Shown here piece by piece: positions 6,539 through 10,636 of a stretch of DNA of 10,636 nt (within the stretch, counting starts at the first letter, position 1; the number at the start of each line of letters is the position of its first letter). Both the position numbers and the translations under genes were made by a program. This stretch comes from JBAYVY01 sp041674345 (lineage in GTDB: Bacteria; Planctomycetota; Phycisphaerae; Phycisphaerales; Zrk34), in NCBI GenBank assembly GCA_041674345.1, contig JBAYVY010000099.1:1-10636 (forward strand). The letters are read 5' to 3'. The notes beneath the pieces were generated by a model. That model ran no database searches and was not told the DNA's origin. It was given only the letters and a program-made list of their open reading frames with translations.

Positions 6539-9414
6539 TCGTCACCTCCGTTCAATGTTTCGGTGTCGTCGTCGGTTTCAAGGCCGGCGCTGGCGACGAT
6601 GTCGGCGGCGCGGAGGAGAGATTCAAGGTACGCCAAGCCCCACCGGCCGTACTTGCGCTGGAGGCGTGCGAAGCGGCGGATGGTGTCGGTGTGGGTTTGG
6701 TCGCTCTGCTGCGTTGTAAAGTCCCTGTCGAAAGTGTGGCTGAAATGTGGCCGGGCGTTACCGTGGTGGGCGGCGATCAAGTGCAGAGCGAGGTCTCGCA
6801 CATCTGAATCGTCGGGCAGAATACACACCGTCGAACACTGACCGGGATGCACGACGCGCAACAGCGAGCCGAACTCGTGGCGATAACCGCTGAGCTTCCT
6901 GGGGTCGCACCATTTGGCGGACTTGCCGAGCGGCATCTGGCTATCCTTTCCGCCGATATATCGCTGCCAGATGGCGGCCTTCTTGCCTTCGTCATGCCAC
7001 TTGGCGGCGAATCGTAGCGCGGCATTGGCGATCTTGTTATCGCGAAGCAAGGCGTCGGCGAGCCGCGCAGCTTCTTTCTCAACTGCGCTGATATGCTCAT
7101 CAAGCAGTTGTTCCTCCGACTGTTGTTGCTGACGCACGGGTGCGAGCGCCACAAGGGACTTCATGGTCTCTCCCTCATTATTGAACGCGATCGGCTGCAC
7201 AAGCCGGACTTGCAGGCCGGTCTTGCGAAGGGCGTTGATCAAGTCCGTCGATTTTTCGTAGGCCGGTTCGATTAGCTCCGGCAGCGGTTTCCCGCCCGGC
7301 AGTGGCAGAGCTTTCCAGCCGTCGTCGGTGCGTTCGATCAGCACCCGCAGGCGTGAGTTGGGGCAATCGGGCGTGAGTTCATAACCTTCATGGTCCGCGA
7401 TATCGAGTGCGGGGGATGGCGGCGATTCGCCTGGTTTCGATTCCGGGGGAATTGCATCAGTGGATAGCATGCCTTTGTCGTCCAGATAGCCGAAGGATGC
7501 GGGGAGGATGAGAGTAGGGTCGGTATTGAGCGGGGGGTTCTCGATCAGTTCGCCGAGAGTGGGGAGTTTCAACTTGCCGAAAGAGAGCAAGGCGACGCGG
7601 GTGTCACGCAGGGAAGGGCGTTTTTTCGTGATGGCCTCGAGAAACTCGACGACGCGGTAGCTGTTGATCGTGACGGTTTCGTGGGGACGGATGCGATGCC
7701 TGGCGAAGATGGCCTGTAGCGTTTTGTGTGGGTCTGCGCGTTTGTCATGTGGGACTGATGCGTCGGCAAGCAGGTCGAGTTCGGCGCGCCAAGCAATGGT
7801 GGTCTGTGGCAGTTCATCGGCGATGCCGTGCAGGTACGATCCGACCTCCGGTCGTCCCGGCATCTTTTCACGGATGCTGGTCATGGCCCAGGCGTCGAAG
7901 AGGATGTCAGTGGTAGGGGGGATGACCGGTTCGGGAGCGAACGCGGCGAGGCGTTCGTCGGCGTTGGCGTCGAGTTCGCTCAAAGCCAGTGGACTGGCGT
8001 TGTAAAGATTATCGCCGAGTGAAGGCAGTTTCTTGAGCAGGTCAAGAGTCTTCTGGCGTCGTTTGTCGATTTCATCGGCCCTGAGTTCGCCCGTCTTCTT
8101 ATCCGTCTTTCCGAAGGAACTCGGATGCACCACGTCGATGCGGGTGTCGGCGCGGTCGCCGTAGCGGTTCACACGACCCAAGCGCTGGGCCATGCTCTCG
8201 AACGTGGACAGATCGCAGACCAGATGATCGGCGGAGATGTCGATGCCCACTTCGCCGGCACTGGTGCAGACGAGATAGACGGTGCCATCGACGGGTGTGA
8301 TGTTCGGGTTACGGCTTTTGGGCGGAAGAAATCGCATGAACACCGGATTGCTCTCGGCCAGTTTGTCGCGTTCCAGCCCTCGCATCGTTCCGGTGAGTTG
8401 CTGAACATGGTCCTCCTGCACGCCGTTCTTTTTATCTGTGAGTTTATCGCAGACTTTTTTTACGTCGTCGAGGGTCCGCACAAAGATAAGAACTGCAGGA
8501 TTGGTTTCCTGACCGTTATCGTCCCTGCGATGTTTCACCGCAAGGTCAGCAATTTCCTCAGCGAGTTTTTTCTCATCCTTGTTCTCATGCAGGCAAATTG
8601 TTTTCCTGGCTTTCAATCGCCGCCAAGCGTGGTGGAGCGGTTCAGTCGGCGGATCGGGAATGACATCCGGCGGAGTTCGTTCCGCTTCGGTTAACGTAAA
8701 TGGTTCAACGGATTCGTTTGATCCATTGTTCACGCCGTTGCGCGTCGTGGCGGTCAGTTCCATGACGCGAATCTTTGGCCACGGAACAGGAATGCTCCGT
8801 TCCCTGCATGTCTGTTCGCACTCAATCGTCTTGATGAGCGTTTGGAATGCCGGTTCCAGATGCGCTTCATCGTGGACCAGCAGCGCGTCCTGGCCGAGGA
8901 AACCTGCGTGCAGGGGGCGGGCTTTGAAGCCGACACCGTAACCGCTGAACAGCAGGCGGGAGCCGATCATATCGACCGTGCCGCAGATCACGGCGGGGCG
9001 CGACGGATCGGCGGACCACTCGCGGTTGTCGGCGAACTGGCCGCGCAGGGTGCTGATGGCCAGGGGCGATTCGTCCTTTTCCACTGGAATCGCGCAACAC
9101 TTTCCCAAGCTCGCCCGCAATTCGGCCAATTCGGGTTTTAGAAGATTTTTGCAAAGGTTCTCCACCTCGTTGGTCGTCTGATCCACGACGGTTCGCCGAT
9201 TGACGACGTACACCATGCGGCGGGGAACCTGCGCGCCTTTGGCCAGCGCGATCAACCAAATGGCGATGACGCTGGTTTTGCCCAGGCCGGTGGGTAGGTT
9301 GCATGATTCGGGAACCCTGCCTTGGTTGAACCACTCATGGAACAATGTTTCCTGCCACGGGAACGGGAGGTGGCCGGTCAGTTGTTCAAAGGTTTTGGGG
9401 AAGGCGTCGCTCAT
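6535..9414 (-). CDS. cas3: Cas3, helicase with C-terminal HD nuclease (type I-G)
   Basis: Cas3 is recruited to the R-loop and unwinds and degrades the target strand. Numbering from ATG 9414 (959 aa), the helicase is at the N-terminus: Walker A NLPTGLGKT (39-47), DEAH box LLVHDEAH (178-185), ELTATT (219-224), motif V TSAGEVGID and motif VI QRLGRVNRYG (410-419). The HD nuclease is at the C-terminus with KWHDEGK (H807, D808), RHEFGS (H846), AAHHGNARP (H883, H884) and RAADIVAS (D938). This reverse order, helicase before HD, is typical of the GSU0051/type I-G group. All catalytic residues are present. The frame stays open up to a TTG at 9492, but ATG 9414 is chosen because AAGGAG precedes it and the homologous fold starts just after it (FEQLTGHLPFPWQ). 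It is the first cas gene of the operon. Confidence 0.97.
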   Translation of the reverse strand: MSDAFPKTFEQLTGHLPFPWQETLFHEWFNQGRVPESCNLPTGLGKTSVIAIWLIALAKGAQVPRRMVYVVNRRTVVDQTTNEVENLCKNLLKPELAELRASLGKCCAIPVEKDESPLAISTLRGQFADNREWSADPSRPAVICGTVDMIGSRLLFSGYGVGFKARPLHAGFLGQDALLVHDEAHLEPAFQTLIKTIECEQTCRERSIPVPWPKIRVMELTATTRNGVNNGSNESVEPFTLTEAERTPPDVIPDPPTEPLHHAWRRLKARKTICLHENKDEKKLAEEIADLAVKHRRDDNGQETNPAVLIFVRTLDDVKKVCDKLTDKKNGVQEDHVQQLTGTMRGLERDKLAESNPVFMRFLPPKSRNPNITPVDGTVYLVCTSAGEVGIDISADHLVCDLSTFESMAQRLGRVNRYGDRADTRIDVVHPSSFGKTDKKTGELRADEIDKRRQKTLDLLKKLPSLGDNLYNASPLALSELDANADERLAAFAPEPVIPPTTDILFDAWAMTSIREKMPGRPEVGSYLHGIADELPQTTIAWRAELDLLADASVPHDKRADPHKTLQAIFARHRIRPHETVTINSYRVVEFLEAITKKRPSLRDTRVALLSFGKLKLPTLGELIENPPLNTDPTLILPASFGYLDDKGMLSTDAIPPESKPGESPPSPALDIADHEGYELTPDCPNSRLRVLIERTDDGWKALPLPGGKPLPELIEPAYEKSTDLINALRKTGLQVRLVQPIAFNNEGETMKSLVALAPVRQQQQSEEQLLDEHISAVEKEAARLADALLRDNKIANAALRFAAKWHDEGKKAAIWQRYIGGKDSQMPLGKSAKWCDPRKLSGYRHEFGSLLRVVHPGQCSTVCILPDDSDVRDLALHLIAAHHGNARPHFSHTFDRDFTTQQSDQTHTDTIRRFARLQRKYGRWGLAYLESLLRAADIVASAGLETDDDTETLNGGDE

Positions 9415-9424
9415 ATCCAAGCCG

Positions 9425-9430
9425 CTCCTT
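9425..9430 (-). promoter_or_regulatory. Shine-Dalgarno that decides the cas3 start
   Basis: The minus strand reads AAGGAG ten bases before ATG 9414. The TTG at 9492, which would give 26 extra residues, has no comparable site, so the shorter Cas3 is preferred. Confidence 0.6.
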
Positions 9431-9497
9431 TTGCATCCATAAAGTCCACTGCCGGCGTATCCTTTTTCTGCCCGACGCGATTCGGCGATCAACCGCG

Positions 9498-9514
9498 CCG
9501 GGGGTGATCCCCGG
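9498..9514. other. Perfect 6-bp GC hairpin in the cas3 leader
   Basis: CCGGGG and CCCCGG form a perfect inverted repeat around a five-base loop. It lies in the 105 bp between the small frameshifted gene and cas3, with its near end 84 bp upstream of the cas3 ATG. No U-run follows on either strand, so it is not a standard intrinsic terminator. It could be an RNA stem in the cas mRNA leader, an operator, or chance in GC-rich DNA. Confidence 0.35.
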
Positions 9515-9519
9515 AAAGT

Positions 9520-9877
9520 TCACCCTCGCATGTCACCCTCACCGACAAAACAAATGTTCCAGTCCTGCTCGTCCGATCCATCGGCCCCGTCGGGCGATGA
9601 TTCGACCCATTCTGCGTCCAGCTTGCTCCCGTCGATATCGTTCCATGAATGGGATGTTTTTCACGATTGCCAATGCGTTCCATCTTCTGGCAAACAGGCG
9701 CTCCAGGTTGGGCGGCGTGATCGGCCGGCCCCGCTCAACGGACAATCGAAAATCGCGGATCGTCCGTATGCACCATTGCCAGGCCCGCTCAATCCACACA
9801 TCCGCCGGCCCGCGAAAATATCTCCCTGCAAAACTTCCGGGGGCGAGGGCCGACCACGTTGTGCCGATGCGTTCCAT
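9520..9877 (-). pseudogene. Small unknown gene with an apparent one-base frameshift
   Basis: From ATG 9877 a frame runs through plausible protein (RGPADVWIERAWQWCIRTIR, then PPNLERLFARRWNALAIVK) and then becomes arginine-rich and unconvincing. At that point another frame of the same strand reads WNDIDGSKLDAEWVESS and QDWNICFVGEGDMRG, ending in TGA at 9522-9520. The second frame has a TGA shortly upstream. Removing one A from the A5 run at 9657-9661 joins the two into one 118-residue protein, with IVKTSHSWND across the junction. The gene is on the same strand as the cas operon and ends 105 bp before cas3. I do not recognise the family. It could be a pseudogene, a programmed frameshift gene or a sequencing error; the start is uncertain because its ribosome binding site is weak. 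Confidence 0.4.
9657..9661 (-). other. A5 run, likely site of the frameshift
   Basis: On the minus strand the codons are GTG AAA AAC. Dropping one A of this run connects the upstream and downstream frames of the small gene without a stop. Homopolymers are common places for real slippage and for sequencing error. Confidence 0.4.
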
Positions 9878-9968
9878 CGCAGGCCGCCTTCATCGCAGCC
9901 CATCCGTGGCTACGATACCGCGATGTTATCACCGTCCACTGACAACACCATGTCATAGGTGTCGCTTT

Positions 9969-10421
9969 TTATTTTTCACAAAGCAATGCTGCGCGTTGTG
10001 CGGCCCGCGATATCGTTCCCAGCGAACATCCCGTTATTTCAGCGATACGATTTCGCTCCAAACCGAGTGCCCGAAGAAGAACCACGTTCAGAAGCCGCGG
10101 ATTTTTTTGGTAAAGTTGGCTGGCAGCTAATACATTCTGTTCAATGCCCGCGATGGCTTCCAATGGATTTTGTCCGCCATGTTGGCATTGGTAGCGTTGA
10201 CGCAATGTGGAATCGTGTCGCTGGCGACAGGCCAGGCGACGATGACTGGATCGCTTGGAGTTGGCGATGGCAGTCGGGACACCTTCATTACGGAGCTTTC
10301 CGCAGAGCAAGGCGACTTGAGCGTCCTGTTGATAGTCTTCATGGTCGTATGCAGGGTCAATCATGTTGAGTTCTCGCATTTCTTGCATATAGGACGCACG
10401 AGTTGACAGAAAGTGCCCCAA
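9969..10421 (-). CDS. Sigma-70-like or HTH regulatory protein, small
   Basis: The frame gives about 150 residues from a TTG at 10421, chosen because AGGAAGGA lies seven bases upstream; ATG codons at 10388, 10379 and 10364 are alternatives, and the frame is also open to a TTG at 10472. The C-terminal part (about residues 105-145) resembles sigma region 4: VVLLRALGLERNRIAEITG followed by CSLGTISRAAQRAALL, a helix-turn-helix. The N-terminal YDHEDYQQDAQVALL (about 26-40) recalls sigma region 2, but the rest of that region is short and basic. It may be an ECF-type or phage-type sigma factor or a simpler HTH protein. It is on the same strand as the cas genes, 554 bp before cas3, so it might regulate them or be unrelated. 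The stop is TAA at 9971-9969. Confidence 0.5.
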   Translation of the reverse strand: MGHFLSTRASYMQEMRELNMIDPAYDHEDYQQDAQVALLCGKLRNEGVPTAIANSKRSSHRRLACRQRHDSTLRQRYQCQHGGQNPLEAIAGIEQNVLAASQLYQKNPRLLNVVLLRALGLERNRIAEITGCSLGTISRAAQRAALLCEK

Positions 10422-10428
10422 AATTATT

Positions 10429-10436
10429 TCCTTCCT
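10429..10436 (-). promoter_or_regulatory. Shine-Dalgarno supporting the TTG start at 10421
   Basis: The minus strand reads AGGAAGGA seven bases before the TTG. None of the in-frame ATG codons downstream has a site this good. Confidence 0.4.
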
Positions 10437-10468
10437 AAAACCTACCAAACTAACCGTCACCAAGATTG

Positions 10469-10497
10469 GCAATACGAAGATCCTACGATATTGTCAA
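10469..10497 (-). promoter_or_regulatory. Possible promoter upstream of the sigma-like gene
   Basis: A consensus -35 TTGACA (10497-10492) is followed at 17 bases by TATTGC (10474-10469), a poor -10. It lies in the AT-richer gap between the stop at 10523 and the next gene start at 10421, where a promoter is expected. Only the -35 is convincing. Confidence 0.25.
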
Positions 10498-10522
10498 GAA
10501 CATTGATCCGCGAAGTTATACC

Positions 10523-10636
10523 TCACGCGGCCAATAGTTGAATATCGTTGAACATCTGCAAGTTGAGCGTGAGGGTGAGCGTGAGGGTGCTTTTCAATTT
10601 GTCCCGATGGCGTGTGTTGACCGCGGCCAGCGAGTC
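10523..10636 (-). CDS. C-terminal end of an unidentified protein entering from the right
   Basis: The minus strand is open from the window edge to a TGA at 10525-10523, giving 37 residues: it begins DSLAAVNTRHRDKLKS, continues with an alternating threonine-leucine stretch, and ends NLQMFNDIQLLAA. The natural, non-arginine-rich composition and a frame that stays open to the edge support real coding. The family cannot be recognised from the tail. The sigma-like gene begins about 100 bp downstream. Confidence 0.5.
   Translation of the reverse strand, partial: DSLAAVNTRHRDKLKSTLTLTLTLNLQMFNDIQLLAA
10565..10588 (-). repeat. 12-bp tandem repeat coding for (Thr-Leu)n
   Basis: Two perfect copies of a 12-bp unit (plus strand GAGCGTGAGGGT), each itself made of two near-identical hexamers, lie inside the partial gene. 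On the minus strand in frame they read T-L-T-L-T-L-T-L. The unit is a multiple of three, so copy changes would keep the frame. Confidence 0.8.

Noticed and set aside
8125..8694. 189-residue open frame on the plus strand
   Set aside because: Lies wholly opposite the Cas3 helicase motifs, which are certain on the minus strand.
9415..9492. Longer Cas3 beginning at the TTG at 9492
   Set aside because: The extra 26 residues have no family similarity, and ATG 9414 has AAGGAG upstream.
9661..9903. 80-residue minus-strand frame ending in WQS
   Set aside because: Its upstream part is Gly/Ser/Arg-rich and unconvincing; only its continuation past the TGA looks coding, and that is explained by the frameshift model.
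9345..10130. 261-residue open frame on the plus strand
   Set aside because: Very rich in R, S, P, H and C, no recognisable motif, and it covers the start of cas3 and the more convincing minus-strand genes; it is an antisense shadow.
1..10636. CRISPR array
   Set aside because: No regularly spaced repeats of about 30 bp were found on reading the window; the only clear tandem repeat is the coding 12-bp duplication near the right end. The array presumably lies outside.

Overview
The window holds a nearly complete type I-G (formerly I-U, 'Dpsyc'/GSU0051-0058-like) CRISPR-Cas operon. It is read right to left on the minus strand as cas3 - csb3/cas8 - csb1/cas7 - csb2/cas5-cas6 - cas4-cas1. A Cas10/Csm1-like gene then follows, in the place where cas2 would be expected. 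The Cas assignments rest on motifs in the translations: the Cas3 helicase motifs with a C-terminal HD domain, the Csb1 and Csb2 signature segments, the Cas4 nuclease and cysteine residues, and the Cas1 E/H/D residues. Genes are spaced by 2 to 13 bp or overlap by 4 to 8 bp, and most have a clear Shine-Dalgarno sequence, so a single transcript is likely.

Left edge (1-1048, minus): a 318-residue HD-less Cas10/Csm1-like protein starts 13 bp after cas4-cas1. It carries the first-palm signature DLSGIQDYLF and an intact second-palm GGDD, but the frame stops 13 residues after GGDD, so the rest of the palm and the C-terminal domain are missing. A new gene with a strong ribosome binding site starts at 20 and runs off the window; cas2 is one guess for it. 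No cas2 and no CRISPR array are visible in the window.

Centre (1062-9414, minus): the five interference and adaptation genes are intact. Cas3 acts as helicase-nuclease. Csb3, Csb1 and Csb2 would form the crRNA-guided surveillance complex, with Csb2 also expected to process crRNA. Cas4-Cas1 would select and integrate new spacers.

Right edge (9415-10636): upstream of cas3 lie a perfect 6-bp hairpin, a small unknown gene that reads through only if one A of an A5 run is removed, a sigma-factor-like or HTH gene, and the C-terminus of a further minus-strand protein that ends in a threonine-leucine repeat encoded by a 12-bp tandem duplication.

Organism: a moderately GC-rich bacterium using Shine-Dalgarno starts. 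Type I-G loci of this layout are known from Deltaproteobacteria, Planctomycetes and Actinobacteria. The TL-coding repeat is reminiscent of planctomycete genomes, but this is a weak hint and not an assignment.
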